Shown: positions 50,850 through 60,076, numbered from the stretch's first letter. The stretch is DNA of 64,000 nt from Dyadobacter luteus (GCF_003383615.1 NZ_QNUL01000011.1:62001-126000), one strand, 5' to 3'. Translations and numbers: made by a program. Notes: a model not told the origin generated them from the sequence alone.

Positions 50850-52211
50850 ATGAAAACGCTTATTGTAAATGCCCTGGTAGTGAATGAAAATTCAATTCAG
50901 CAATCTGACGTACTAATAGCTGATGGTCACATTTCACGCATTGGTAAAGATCTGCAACACCTGAATGCGGATAGAGTAATTGACGCGCAGGGGCTGCACC
51001 TGATTCCGGGTATTATTGATGATCAGGTTCATTTTCGTGAACCGGGACTTACTCACAAAGCCAACATTTACACAGAATCGAAAGCTGCGGTAGCCGGTGG
51101 AGTAACATCCTTCATGGAAATGCCAAATACGGTTCCAAACGCACTGACGCAGACTCTGCTGGCTGATAAATATCAGATCGGAAAGGAAACCTCACTGGCC
51201 AACTATTCTTTCTTCATGGGTGCTTCCAATGACAATTACGATGAAGTCATGCGTACCGATCCAAGGGAGGTTTGCGGAATCAAGATATTTATGGGATCTT
51301 CTACCGGAAATATGTTGGTTGATGCTCCTGAAATACTGGAGAAAGTTTTTGCCAATGCGCCTTGCCTCATAGCAACGCATTGCGAAGATGAGCCCACAGT
51401 GAAGCAACGTATGGAGTATTTCAGAGAAAAATACGGTGAGAATGTACCTTACAATATTCATGCACTCGTTCGAAACGAGGAAGCTTGTCTGGCATCGTCC
51501 ACTTTTGCAGTTTCACTGGCACATAAGCACAATACACGCCTGCATATACTACATATTTCAACGGGAGAAGAAGTTTATCTTTTTGAGGTAGGAGAACGTA
51601 AGGACGGCAATATTGTATTGGCAAACAATCAGCCTAAATTGATTACTGCTGAAGCTTGTGTACATCATTTATGGTTTGATGCAGAAGATTACCATACGCT
51701 TGGCAACAAGATCAAATGTAACCCATCCATCAAAGCGCCACATCATAAGCAGGCCATATTACAGGCTCTTCTAGAAAATCGGATTGACGTTATTGCTACA
51801 GATCATGCTCCGCATACGATTGAGGAAAAAGCACAGCCTTACTGGCAATCACCTTCCGGACTTCCTTTGGTGCAGCATAGCCTGAATGTAATGCTTGAAT
51901 TAAGTAAACAAGGCAAAATACCTCTGGAAACGGCAATAGAAAAAATGACGCATTCTGTGGCAGATTGTTTTCAGATTGAAAAGAGAGGTTACATACGTGA
52001 AGGATACCACGCAGATCTTGTGCTGATTGATCTTCATGGAAGCACAAATGTTGAGAAATCAAATATTTATGCCAAATGCGGATGGTCTCCTTTTGAAGGA
52101 GTTGAATTCGGTTCCCGTGTTACCCACACGTTTGTATCAGGCCATCTGGTATATCAAAATGGCCAATTTGACGAAACGGTAAAAGGACAAAGATTACGGT
52201 TTAACCGCTAG
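50850..52211 (+). CDS. pyrC: Dihydroorotase, multifunctional-complex type
   Basis: A 453-residue amidohydrolase. It fits class I dihydroorotase (cyclisation of carbamoyl aspartate in pyrimidine synthesis): GIIDDQVHFREPGLTHKANIYTESKAAVAGGVTSFMEMPNT, IATHCEDEP, LHILHIST, and VIATDHAPHTIEEK. The first His of the usual HxH metal pair is Gln here (DDQVHF), a variant that I recall in other Bacteroidota. The C-terminal end overlaps the convergent NUDIX gene by 18 bp. Confidence 0.88.
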   Translation: MKTLIVNALVVNENSIQQSDVLIADGHISRIGKDLQHLNADRVIDAQGLHLIPGIIDDQVHFREPGLTHKANIYTESKAAVAGGVTSFMEMPNTVPNALTQTLLADKYQIGKETSLANYSFFMGASNDNYDEVMRTDPREVCGIKIFMGSSTGNMLVDAPEILEKVFANAPCLIATHCEDEPTVKQRMEYFREKYGENVPYNIHALVRNEEACLASSTFAVSLAHKHNTRLHILHISTGEEVYLFEVGERKDGNIVLANNQPKLITAEACVHHLWFDAEDYHTLGNKIKCNPSIKAPHHKQAILQALLENRIDVIATDHAPHTIEEKAQPYWQSPSGLPLVQHSLNVMLELSKQGKIPLETAIEKMTHSVADCFQIEKRGYIREGYHADLVLIDLHGSTNVEKSNIYAKCGWSPFEGVEFGSRVTHTFVSGHLVYQNGQFDETVKGQRLRFNR

Positions 52212-52622
52212 ATATTGATAGTAGCTCTGGATGATCCCAAGATCGCCTTCTGTCCAATCGAGAGAAGGCAGATCATCCGGATATAACCACATGATTTGTT
52301 CATGTTCCGGAGTGAGCAGAATATCTGTAGTTACCAGCTCGCAAACAAAAGGAACCAGGATAATTTCACGCCATCCCTGGTCTTTCACTGTTACCGGTAA
52401 TGGCTGTATAACTCTGATTTCAACACCAAGTTCTTCCTGTATTTCTCTCGCCAGTGTCTGTTCATCAGTTTCATTTTCCTCTTGTTTTCCGCCTGGGAAT
52501 TCCCATTTGAGAGGAAATGATAATGCCGCACTTCTCTGACCTGCCAATATCTTACCGTTGTGTTCAATTACAGCACAAGGTACTCTCACCACTAACTTTA
52601 CAGGAACTAGAGTTTCAATCAT
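52194..52622 (-). CDS. NUDIX hydrolase, MutT/8-oxo-dGTP diphosphatase-like
   Basis: A 142-residue NUDIX protein with a full Nudix box: GGKQEENETDEQTLAREIQEELGV, preceded by AVIEHNGKILAGQRSAALSFPLKWEFPGG. This matches MutT-type enzymes that clean oxidised nucleotides from the pool, based on the WEFPGGK lead and small size. Its 3' end overlaps pyrC by 18 bp on the opposite strand. Confidence 0.88.
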   Translation of the reverse strand: MIETLVPVKLVVRVPCAVIEHNGKILAGQRSAALSFPLKWEFPGGKQEENETDEQTLAREIQEELGVEIRVIQPLPVTVKDQGWREIILVPFVCELVTTDILLTPEHEQIMWLYPDDLPSLDWTEGDLGIIQSYYQYLAVKP

Positions 52623-52736
52623 ACACGCGGTTACACTAAATTCTCCGCAAAAGTAAGAAATTTTGTACTAAAAAGATACTGGCTGGCTACCGATACCAAC
52701 GAGATAATTATTTAATAATCTGCGATTAACGATTTT

Positions 52737-53762
52737 TCAGAACAACTCACCAGACCTGTGTCTTGGTAAAATCCCTAAATGCTTGTAGGCTTTTTCTGTC
52801 ACTTCTCTTCCTCTTGAAGTCCTTTTCATGTAACCTTCTTGTATTAAAAATGGCTCATAGACTTCCTCGATGGTTTCTGCTTCTTCTCCACAAGCCGTAG
52901 CAATCGTGGAAAGTCCCACAGGCCCACCTTTGAATTTTTCTATTATGGTGCTGAGTATCCGGTTATCCATTTCATCCAGACCATTCTGATCCACATCAAG
53001 TGCACGCAAGGCTATCTCCGCAATAGGAACTGTAATTTTCCCATCTCCCTTCACCTGTGCAAAATCTCTTGTGCGTCGCAAAAGGTTGTTGGCAATACGT
53101 GGGGTACCACGGCTGCGCCTGGCTATTTCAAATGCCGCGTCAGCATCTATAGGTGTTCCCAAAATGGCTGCAGAGCGCTTCAGGATAGTTGTTAATAGCT
53201 GAGCATCGTAGTATTCAAGCCGTGCATTGATACCAAAACGAGCTCTCAACGGAGAGGTCAACATGCCGGCCCTTGTGGTCGCCCCGATCAAGGTGAAGGG
53301 ATTCAGACCGATTTGTATGCTACGGGCATTAGGACCACTATCCAGCATGATATCAATCTTGTAATCCTCCATGGCAGAATACAGATATTCTTCCACAATC
53401 GGATTGAGCCTGTGGATTTCATCTATAAAAAGCACATCGTGTTCCTGAAGATTCGTAAGCAAGCCTGCCAGGTCACTGGGCTTATCAAGCACCGGTCCGG
53501 AGGTAATCTTAATTCCTGAACCCAGCTCGTTAGCTACAATATTGGAAAGCGTTGTTTTTCCCAGTCCCGGAGGGCCATGTAGAAGTACATGATCCAGGGC
53601 ATCACCACGTTGACGGGCAGCCTGAACAAAGATTTTTAAATTTTCAAGAATTTTATCCTGACCTGTGAAGTCATCAAATGACAGTGGGCGTAAAGCCCTC
53701 TCTATATCCTTTTCGGTATTGGAAAGATTTTCTCCATCACCTGACAAGTAATCCTGGCGCAT
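52737..53762 (-). CDS. ruvB: Holliday junction branch migration ATPase RuvB
   Basis: A 341-residue AAA+ motor: [53 protein letters not shown] (Walker A), [25 protein letters not shown] (Walker B), [20 protein letters not shown] (sensor 1/presensor beta hairpin region), and [15 protein letters not shown] (sensor 2). The C-terminal winged helix ends with [22 protein letters not shown]. It drives branch migration with RuvA, encoded elsewhere. A stand-alone gene with a TATTTTTG box upstream. Confidence 0.97.
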   Translation of the reverse strand: MRQDYLSGDGENLSNTEKDIERALRPLSFDDFTGQDKILENLKIFVQAARQRGDALDHVLLHGPPGLGKTTLSNIVANELGSGIKITSGPVLDKPSDLAGLLTNLQEHDVLFIDEIHRLNPIVEEYLYSAMEDYKIDIMLDSGPNARSIQIGLNPFTLIGATTRAGMLTSPLRARFGINARLEYYDAQLLTTILKRSAAILGTPIDADAAFEIARRSRGTPRIANNLLRRTRDFAQVKGDGKITVPIAEIALRALDVDQNGLDEMDNRILSTIIEKFKGGPVGLSTIATACGEEAETIEEVYEPFLIQEGYMKRTSRGREVTEKAYKHLGILPRHRSGELF

Positions 53763-53838
53763 ATTTCTGAATTATAAGCAATGGGAAAATATCAGCATTA
53801 CCCGATAATCCAACTTATAACTGTTTAAATTATTTACA

Positions 53839-53846
53839 CAAAAATA
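53839..53846 (-). promoter_or_regulatory. Candidate -7 element of ruvB
   Basis: Minus-strand TATTTTTG, exact TAnnTTTG, 76 bp before the ruvB ATG. The upstream gene on the same strand ends just 30 bp further, so the promoter would sit in a short gap. Confidence 0.35.
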
Positions 53847-53875
53847 ACCGTTATAATCGGCAATACCGAAAGTAG

Positions 53876-56761
53876 TTATCGGATCACCATTACCGAGCCA
53901 CGTTTCACCACAGGATTTCTTTCAGGGAAATACTGCGCCTCGTAAGATATAACATAGGGATATACTCCCGGCTGCACCTTCAGGCCTTTGTAGGTTCCAT
54001 CCCAGCGATCTTCAATACTCTCAGTAGCGTAAATCACCTCGCCCCAGCGATTGTATATCTTAATGGTAAAGTTGGTGTAATAAGCGCCAAATATCTCCAA
54101 ACGTTCGTTGGTTTGCGGGCCATTTCCATCGGGTGTGAATGCATCCGGAATAAAAAATCTCGGTTCGCATTTGTCAATCACATTGGTTGATTTCTCCGCA
54201 GCACAACCATCAGTATTTGTAGCAACCACGGTATAAGTCCCTTCCGTATTGACGTTTACCGTTCGGGTGGTATCACCGGAATGCTGCCACTCGTATTTGA
54301 GATCTCCGACACCATTTGCATCCAGAATCACAGACGCGCCGTCCGGAATACAAATCACATATTCCGGAATGAGATTCAGGATTGGGGATGGCAGCTCAGA
54401 GACATTCAATGTATCAGAATTATAGCAATCGTTTCCGTCTTTCACGACCACAAAATATTGACCCGGACTTCCTACTTCTATTTCACGGGTAGTTTCGCCC
54501 GTGCTCCAGTTGAACTCAATCCATCGTGTACTCCCGACTCCCAGCGTAATGGAGCTGTCGCGGCACATGGTTGTGTCTGGTCCGATCGTAAACGGAGGCG
54601 GAATGCGCAGGGTTATTTTAATTGTATCAGAAGAAGCACAATCCTGGTTAGGGCCATTGTAAGCGTAAGCAATATAATCACCTGTGGAAGTAGCCCTGTA
54701 TTCCCTTTGGCGGCTAACCACCCTTCCTCTGCGCATCCACACATAGCTATCAGCCTCCACATTGATTCTCAAAGGGACATAGGCACCACAGGTATCTTTG
54801 TCAGGTCCAAGATCAATTGCAGGAGGCGTATCATAAATGGTAACCTGCTGAACAACTATGGTATCTCTACAATTTTCAACAGTCAGTAACAAAGCTACCT
54901 GATAAGTTCCTGCCTCGGTATAAGTATGTGTGGTTTGTTGCTGTTCCGAAGGTGCTGAAAAAGCCGGAGCCGCCGGATCATAGTCAAAATCCCAGGCATA
55001 CGTATTCTTTAAAGGATCGCAGACAGGACTCGCTTCAAAAGTTGTTGGCTCATTGGTACAGAAACCATCCGCTTCAAATCCTGCACCGGAGCCATCCTGA
55101 CTAAAATCCTGCACCATTGAAGGCAAACCAAGCTGGCTTTTCTTTCCTCCCAGGCTCACACCTTCTTTCTCATATTCCACTCCGCGGATTGAGTTTCCTT
55201 CCGGCTCTCCTATCGTTGCCAGATAGTCACTTCCATCGATGGCCATATATATTTTCCCATCCGGGGCATATTGCAGCGCTCCATATTTTTCGGTTGCCGA
55301 ACTATCTATCACCAAAGCCGTTTCCGTGAGCAGACTATCCGGCATGGTGAGATCGTACTGCTTCAATAAAGACTTCGTCCCATTCTGACCCTGGAAGGAG
55401 ATATACATTTTTTCACCTGAAGAAGAAAACTCAATCCCATAAGCAACGGGCGGGGCCGGCCCAAGGTCTACCGTCTTGTCGTGTGTAAGTGTTCCGGTGG
55501 AATCGTTGAAATAAAATAAGTCAACATAATTGGTAGGCGGACCCGGAACGATCACCGCCAGGCGTCTCTGCCCCGTGGTGGTATCAGGAGAAGAAAACTT
55601 CATATATCCTTCTGCTTTCGCAGGAGTATCATGTACCAATCCCAATTCCGGCGCAGCTGTTTCTGTCAAGCCACCCGTGGTAGCATGGAAAATTCTGAAT
55701 TTATTGGTTCCGTAATCGTGAGAAATTACCCAATACGTACTATCTCTGTCATTTCTTACCGACGCCAAACGCTCTGTTGTAGGCTCTTGTAATGTTGTAT
55801 TCTGCTCTATAATGGCCCCTTTACCATTCTCCCGGCGCATATCCACAACATTCACCGTAAGCAATTTTTCACCATTGATATCGGATGTGGTGAAAACATT
55901 GAAAAGATACTCACAGCCTTTACAGGTGGGCTGCGGAACAATTAATACCGATTGCGTACTATTCGGACTCCCCTTCATAGGTACACATGCCGCGTTGAGA
56001 CAAGGCATTTCATCCCCATCCCGGTTCCATATCTTTATCCCGTCAGAATAGAATAACAACTGCCCGTTCGAATTGGCTATAGATGACGTTCCCTCTGGTG
56101 TATTGATTTTCCCGTCTGTTATAGGTGTGGGTGGATTATTTGAGAAATCCAGCCCCGCATTACCACCGAAAAACCATTTTGAACCTTCCTGTGCCGGTGG
56201 TTCAATACAAATTTTAACATTGACCCGATCCTGTATTTTACAGCCATTTGGCAGAATCACTTCTACGGAATAACATCCGGAGCTGTCTACTTGTAAAGTT
56301 TGGGTTGTATCTCCTTTGGGATACCAGATATATTTGGCTCCCTCCAGAGCTCCGTTAGGGTAAGGATCCAGCGTGATGGTTTCACCGGCGCAAATAGTTG
56401 TATCACTTTTCCAATCCTGAAAAACCGGAGGGAGTTCCCCTATATTGATTTGCTGTATAAGCGTCTCTTGCACACCAGTTGCCAAGGTTCTAATCAATGT
56501 TACGGTATAGGGGCCAGGCGTAGCATAGGAGTGCTGGGCGATTTTGCGTGTATCAGTTCCACCGTCACCAAAATTCCATTGCCACGCAGTGGCAGTCGCA
56601 TGCGTATCCGTGAATGTAGTTGAGTCGGCTTCACAATCGGGATTGAGCATACATTGCCCCTCGACCTTGAAGTCTTGTGCCTTCGCATGTACCGTAAAAA
56701 GTAACATGAGAAAGAAAAAACAATAAAATTGTTGCGACAGTGTATTATAAAATCGACTCAT
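53876..56761 (-). CDS. PKD-domain surface protein with type B T9SS C-terminal domain
   Basis: A 961-residue exported protein (signal FFFLMLLFTVHAKAQ). PKD domains: at about 50-110 (FTDTHATATAWQWNFGDGGTDTRKIAQHSYATPGPYTVTL) and about 610-690 (YAWDFDYDP...HTYTEAGTYQVALLL). Between them is a propeller-like region (GQLLFYSDGIKIWNRDGDEM, YAPDGKIYMAIDG). Ig-like repeats follow (WSTGETTREIEVGSPGQYFVVVKDGNDCYNSD). The last 95 residues are a CHU_C/gliding-type sorting domain: FFIPDAFTPDGNGPQTNERLEIFG, FTIKIYNRWGEVIYATE, VYPYVISYEAQYF, KRGSVMVIR. It is likely exported by the type IX system and kept at the surface by the adjacent PorP/SprF protein. Confidence 0.9.
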   Translation of the reverse strand: MSRFYNTLSQQFYCFFFLMLLFTVHAKAQDFKVEGQCMLNPDCEADSTTFTDTHATATAWQWNFGDGGTDTRKIAQHSYATPGPYTVTLIRTLATGVQETLIQQINIGELPPVFQDWKSDTTICAGETITLDPYPNGALEGAKYIWYPKGDTTQTLQVDSSGCYSVEVILPNGCKIQDRVNVKICIEPPAQEGSKWFFGGNAGLDFSNNPPTPITDGKINTPEGTSSIANSNGQLLFYSDGIKIWNRDGDEMPCLNAACVPMKGSPNSTQSVLIVPQPTCKGCEYLFNVFTTSDINGEKLLTVNVVDMRRENGKGAIIEQNTTLQEPTTERLASVRNDRDSTYWVISHDYGTNKFRIFHATTGGLTETAAPELGLVHDTPAKAEGYMKFSSPDTTTGQRRLAVIVPGPPTNYVDLFYFNDSTGTLTHDKTVDLGPAPPVAYGIEFSSSGEKMYISFQGQNGTKSLLKQYDLTMPDSLLTETALVIDSSATEKYGALQYAPDGKIYMAIDGSDYLATIGEPEGNSIRGVEYEKEGVSLGGKKSQLGLPSMVQDFSQDGSGAGFEADGFCTNEPTTFEASPVCDPLKNTYAWDFDYDPAAPAFSAPSEQQQTTHTYTEAGTYQVALLLTVENCRDTIVVQQVTIYDTPPAIDLGPDKDTCGAYVPLRINVEADSYVWMRRGRVVSRQREYRATSTGDYIAYAYNGPNQDCASSDTIKITLRIPPPFTIGPDTTMCRDSSITLGVGSTRWIEFNWSTGETTREIEVGSPGQYFVVVKDGNDCYNSDTLNVSELPSPILNLIPEYVICIPDGASVILDANGVGDLKYEWQHSGDTTRTVNVNTEGTYTVVATNTDGCAAEKSTNVIDKCEPRFFIPDAFTPDGNGPQTNERLEIFGAYYTNFTIKIYNRWGEVIYATESIEDRWDGTYKGLKVQPGVYPYVISYEAQYFPERNPVVKRGSVMVIR

Positions 56762-56899
56762 GTTTCGTTACTAGATCAATCACCCCCAACCATTCAATTC
56801 AGATGCGCGCGTTACCCGACTATTCTAACGAAAATAAAATGTTAAAATTTTGTGCGGTAATGTCATAAAAACCATTCTAATTTGAATATTAATACGCAA

Positions 56900-56929
56900 T
56901 TTGACCACTTTTTGTGGAAATATATTTTG
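56900..56929 (+). promoter_or_regulatory. Candidate promoter of the PorP/SprF gene
   Basis: TTTG (56900-56903), 17-nt spacer, then TATATTTTG (56921-56929), close to TTTG-N19-TAnnTTTG. The spacer holds a small dyad, CCAC (56905-56908) and GTGG (56914-56917). Confidence 0.42.
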
Positions 56930-56987
56930 TATTTTCTTACAGGTTTTCCAATCACGTTCTGAAAAGCCCTATAACGTATTATAATTT

Positions 56988-58022
56988 ATGGCCAAGCATA
57001 TACTATATGTTCTGATATTGACACTTTTATGCCAGAAAGGTTGGAGTCAGGACCCACAATTTTCTCAGTTTTACGCTAACCCTCTGTACCTGAATCCTGC
57101 TCTTGCGGGAGGGGCATTGGCACCACGTGCGACCGTCAATTACAGAAATCAATGGCCATCATTGTCCGCCAATTTTGTAACAACGAGTTTCGGCGCAGAT
57201 GTATTTCTTCCTAATTACAACAGCGGACTGGGAGTACTTGTTACCATGGACAGCCAGGGACTTGGTAACCTCAAATCGACTGATATTGCCTTACAATACT
57301 CATACCAGATTCAACTTAATGATGTCACCTCACTTCGACTTGGTATTCAGGGAGGGTTTGCATCCAGAACACTCGATTATTTTGGACTCACTTTCGGAGA
57401 TCAGTATACCAACGGCGGACTACAGCCGGGTACTCCTTCACAGGATCCTTTTGCCCAGGGAGGCCCTAATGTGAATTATGCTGACTTCGGATCGGGGCTG
57501 ATGCTCTATTCAGATTGGTACTGGGCTGGTATTTCAGCACATCACCTCAATCGCCCCAATCAGGCATTTTCAACTGTAGAAGAGGCACGCCTACCCATGA
57601 AGACCAGCTTTCAGGCAGGTTTACGTATTCCATTCGGTGGCTATACCTATCTTGGCAACGAGATTGATAAAGAGAAGACAATTTCTCCTGCCATTATGTA
57701 TAAGAAACAGGGCAAGTATGATCAGTTCGATGCTGGTTTGTATGTTACAATTGAACCGCTTGTTCTTGGGGCCTGGTACCGTGGTATTCCTTTCAAACAG
57801 TACGAACAAGGTATCAATAACCATGAATCTCTGATATTTCTGGCAGGTTTTCGTCAGGATAAATTTTCTATTGGTTACAGCTATGACGCCACAATTTCTA
57901 CATTGGGAGCCAGTAGCGGCGGAGCACATGAGATCTCACTTTCCTACGTTTTTGAACCCCTTACACCGAAACAAAAACGCACAAAGAGCAGCAAGAAGCA
58001 ATTGTCTTGCCCTAAGTTCTAA
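56988..58022 (+). CDS. PorP/SprF family type IX secretion membrane protein
   Basis: A 344-residue outer membrane barrel (signal YVLILTLLCQKGWSQ). The PorP/SprF opening DPQFSQFYANPLYLNPALAGG is textbook, followed by ATVNYRNQWPSLSANFVTTSFGADVFLPNYNSGLGVLV and many amphipathic strands. These proteins act with cargo carrying type B (CHU_C) signals, and the divergent neighbour encodes just such cargo. The C-terminal tail (KQKRTKSSKKQLSCPKF) is basic and ends in Cys-Pro-Lys-Phe. Confidence 0.93.
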   Translation: MAKHILYVLILTLLCQKGWSQDPQFSQFYANPLYLNPALAGGALAPRATVNYRNQWPSLSANFVTTSFGADVFLPNYNSGLGVLVTMDSQGLGNLKSTDIALQYSYQIQLNDVTSLRLGIQGGFASRTLDYFGLTFGDQYTNGGLQPGTPSQDPFAQGGPNVNYADFGSGLMLYSDWYWAGISAHHLNRPNQAFSTVEEARLPMKTSFQAGLRIPFGGYTYLGNEIDKEKTISPAIMYKKQGKYDQFDAGLYVTIEPLVLGAWYRGIPFKQYEQGINNHESLIFLAGFRQDKFSIGYSYDATISTLGASSGGAHEISLSYVFEPLTPKQKRTKSSKKQLSCPKF

Positions 58023-58101
58023 TCTTTAGTTGAGTGGTATTAGGTAAAGTCTGGTTGAGATCGTCTTTGTAAAAAATGTATCCTAATCACCAACCATACC
58101 A

Positions 58102-58887
58102 ATGCATCAAATATCCAAACTGGTATTGCTTTTAACTTTTTTTGCAATCCACTCCTTTGCTTACAGCGCACCTCCCAAAAGAGAGTTTTATGAAATCAGG
58201 ATTTATCATGTAAAAAATTCTGATCAGGAATCCCGTGTAGAACAATACCTCAGAGACGCCTATTTACCTGCTTTACATCGCCTTGGGATTAAAACTGTAG
58301 GCGTGTTTAAACCTGTTGCGGCAGATACAGCTGCTTATGGAAAGCTTGTGTATGTACTTACTCCTTTAAAATCGATGGATCAGTTACTTACACTGCCGAA
58401 ACAGCTCGACAAAGATGCTTCTTACTTGGCCGATGGCAAGGATTACATAGGAGCAGCATATAATAATCCGCCGTATGCAAGGTTTGAATCCATTGTGTTA
58501 CAAGCCTTCGAAACCATGCCCGTGATGGCCAAACCTAAACTGGATAGTCCGAAAAGTGGCCGTATTTATGAATTACGTAGCTACGAAGGGCATACAGAGA
58601 AGATATATCAGAATAAAGTAAAAATGTTCAATGCCGGTGGAGAAGTCCCATTATTTGTAAGACTTGGCTTTAACGCGGTTTTCTATGGAGAAGTAATTGC
58701 CGGCAGCAAGATGCCCAATCTGATGTATATGACCACCTTCTCAGACAAAGCATCCCGCGATGCACATTGGAAATCTTTCAGTGATGATGCGGAATGGAAT
58801 AAACTGAAAGTGAATCCTGAATATCAGAACAATGTTTCCAAAAATGTGCAGATGTACTTGTTCCCGACTGAGTATTCGGATATTTGA
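58102..58887 (+). CDS. NIPSNAP family protein, exported
   Basis: A 261-residue protein with a signal peptide (LVLLLTFFAIHSFAYS) and two NIPSNAP-type ferredoxin-like repeats: FYEIRIYHVKNSDQESRVEQYLRDAYLPALHRLGIKTVGVF and GRIYELRSYEGHTEKIYQNKVKMFNAGGEVPLFVRLGFNAVFYGEV. The family is widespread and of unclear function; exported copies are common in Bacteroidota. It ends before a strong bidirectional terminator. Confidence 0.9.
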   Translation: MHQISKLVLLLTFFAIHSFAYSAPPKREFYEIRIYHVKNSDQESRVEQYLRDAYLPALHRLGIKTVGVFKPVAADTAAYGKLVYVLTPLKSMDQLLTLPKQLDKDASYLADGKDYIGAAYNNPPYARFESIVLQAFETMPVMAKPKLDSPKSGRIYELRSYEGHTEKIYQNKVKMFNAGGEVPLFVRLGFNAVFYGEVIAGSKMPNLMYMTTFSDKASRDAHWKSFSDDAEWNKLKVNPEYQNNVSKNVQMYLFPTEYSDI

Positions 58888-58900
58888 TAAAAGCACTCTT

Positions 58901-58937
58901 AAAGAAAATAGCCAGATTGATTCTGGCTATTTTCTTT
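58901..58937. terminator. Bidirectional terminator between NIPSNAP and murQ genes
   Basis: A 16-bp perfect stem (58901-58916 with 58922-58937; AAAGAAAATAGCCAGA and complement), 5-nt loop, A/T runs on both sides. Confidence 0.88.
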
Positions 58938-58944
58938 AAAATAT

Positions 58945-59748
58945 TTACTTTTTCACCGCCTCAATCGCTCCACGCACGCTGCCATACTCCTCCAAAAGTG
59001 ACTCCGCTTCATCAGGTGACACACCCAGTTCTTCGATGATCATGTGGATAGCACGATTCACCAGTTTTTCGTTGGTCATCTGCATATCAACCATTTTATT
59101 TCCCTTCACTTTTCCAAGACGGATCATGACGGAAGTAGATATCATATTTAAGACTAATTTCTGAGCTGTACCAGATTTCATCCTCGTGCTACCTGTCAGA
59201 AACTCTGGCCCAACCACTACTTCTACTGGAAATTGAGCAGCTGCCGCTACCGAAGAGCCGGCGTTACAAACAACACACCCGGTAAGCAGGCCCGCTTTTC
59301 CTGCTTCTGTCAACCCACCAATAACATACGGAGTTCTTCCTGAAGCGGCAATTCCGATCAGCGTATCATTGGGAGTTGGATTATAAGCTTGCATATCAAT
59401 CCATGCCTGGCTCCAGTCGTCCTCAGCATTTTCTACAGCTTTCCTGATCGCAACATCTCCTCCGGCGATAATACCCACTACCAGATCAAAAGGCACTCCA
59501 AAAGTCGGCGGACATTCAGAAGCGTCTACCACACCCAAACGACCGCTTGTGCCGGCTCCAATATAAAACAGACGCCCTCCATTCTTCATTCGTGGCACAA
59601 TCTGCTCTACGAGAGCCTCTATCTGAGGTATTGATTTTTGCACAGCAGAGGGAACTGTCTGATCTTCCTGATTGATCGAACTCAGGATTTCCTGAACACT
59701 CATTTGTTCAAGATTATTGTAAGACGATGAAGATTCTGTAGTTAGCAT
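58945..59748 (-). CDS. murQ: N-acetylmuramic acid 6-phosphate etherase
   Basis: From ATG 59748 the enzyme has 267 residues. It splits MurNAc-6-P into GlcNAc-6-P and lactate during cell wall recycling. Motifs: FYIGAGTSGRLGVVDASECPPTFGVPFDLV, the catalytic-region AVENAEDD, GIAASGRTPYVIGGL (SIS phosphosugar site) and PEFLTGSTRMKSGTAQKLVLNMIS. The longer frame to 59772 is improbable because a TACTTTTG -7 element lies at 59777-59770, so transcription would begin after that start. Confidence 0.94.
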   Translation of the reverse strand: MLTTESSSSYNNLEQMSVQEILSSINQEDQTVPSAVQKSIPQIEALVEQIVPRMKNGGRLFYIGAGTSGRLGVVDASECPPTFGVPFDLVVGIIAGGDVAIRKAVENAEDDWSQAWIDMQAYNPTPNDTLIGIAASGRTPYVIGGLTEAGKAGLLTGCVVCNAGSSVAAAAQFPVEVVVGPEFLTGSTRMKSGTAQKLVLNMISTSVMIRLGKVKGNKMVDMQMTNEKLVNRAIHMIIEELGVSPDEAESLLEEYGSVRGAIEAVKK

Positions 59749-59769
59749 AGTGTTGTTGATTTTAGAATT

Positions 59770-59777
59770 CAAAAGTA
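59770..59777 (-). promoter_or_regulatory. Candidate -7 element of murQ
   Basis: Minus-strand TACTTTTG, exact TAnnTTTG, 21 bp upstream of the ATG at 59748. It supports that start and suggests a very short leader. Confidence 0.42.
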
Positions 59778-59905
59778 AATATTTTTCACAAGTGATCCTT
59801 AACGAATATTAATTTGGTATTTATCGAAGAATATTTTCAAAAATATGCTTTGTTATTTGGAAAATAAAAAGAATGCCTACTAATTTGTAACGAAAACAAA
59901 AAACC

Positions 59906-59919
59906 AGCGAAATTTCGCT
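59906..59919. promoter_or_regulatory. 14-bp perfect palindrome in the ilv leader region
   Basis: AGCGAAATTTCGCT lies 24 bp before the leader peptide and about 20 bp after a TAATTTG box (59881-59887). It may be a repressor site near the ilv promoter, or a small 5' hairpin. No known regulator can be named. Confidence 0.35.
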
Positions 59920-59943
59920 AAAAGTAAAATTTACGTTTTTGAC

Positions 59944-59997
59944 ATGAAATCAATCATTCTCATTCCAGGCCTACCGGTAGTCACGCGTTTTGCGTGA
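59944..59997 (+). CDS. ilv leader peptide
   Basis: An 18-codon frame encodes MKSIILIPGLPVVTRFA and stops with TGA. Seven of the residues from 4 to 13 are Ile, Leu or Val (Ile-Ile-Leu-Ile, Leu, Val-Val), the end products of the pathway encoded downstream. It is too short to appear in usual gene calls. Its stop codon overlaps the left strand of the antiterminator. Like leader peptides of enterobacterial ilv and leu operons, translation speed over these codons should report the supply of charged Ile-, Leu- and Val-tRNA. Confidence 0.85.
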   Translation: MKSIILIPGLPVVTRFA

Positions 59998-60063
59998 GTG
60001 AGGATGATATGTACCAAGATATCTAACGCCTCGCTCACCTAATCTGAGTGGGGCTTTTTATTT
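59981..60063 (+). promoter_or_regulatory. ilv transcription attenuator
   Basis: Three exclusive stems are visible. Pause stem: TCACGC (59981-59986) with GCGTGA (59992-59997). Antiterminator: GTGAGTGAGG (59994-60003) with CCTCGCTCAC (60029-60038), 10 bp including one wobble. Terminator: GCCTCGCTCA (60028-60037) with TGAGTGGGGC (60045-60054), 10 bp with two wobbles, followed by TTTTTATTT. Segment 60029-60037 is shared, so only one of the last two can form. Stalling at the Ile/Leu/Val codons frees the antiterminator; full translation covers it and lets the terminator stop transcription 14 bp before ilvD. Confidence 0.85.
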
Positions 60064-60076
60064 CAATATATTCACT

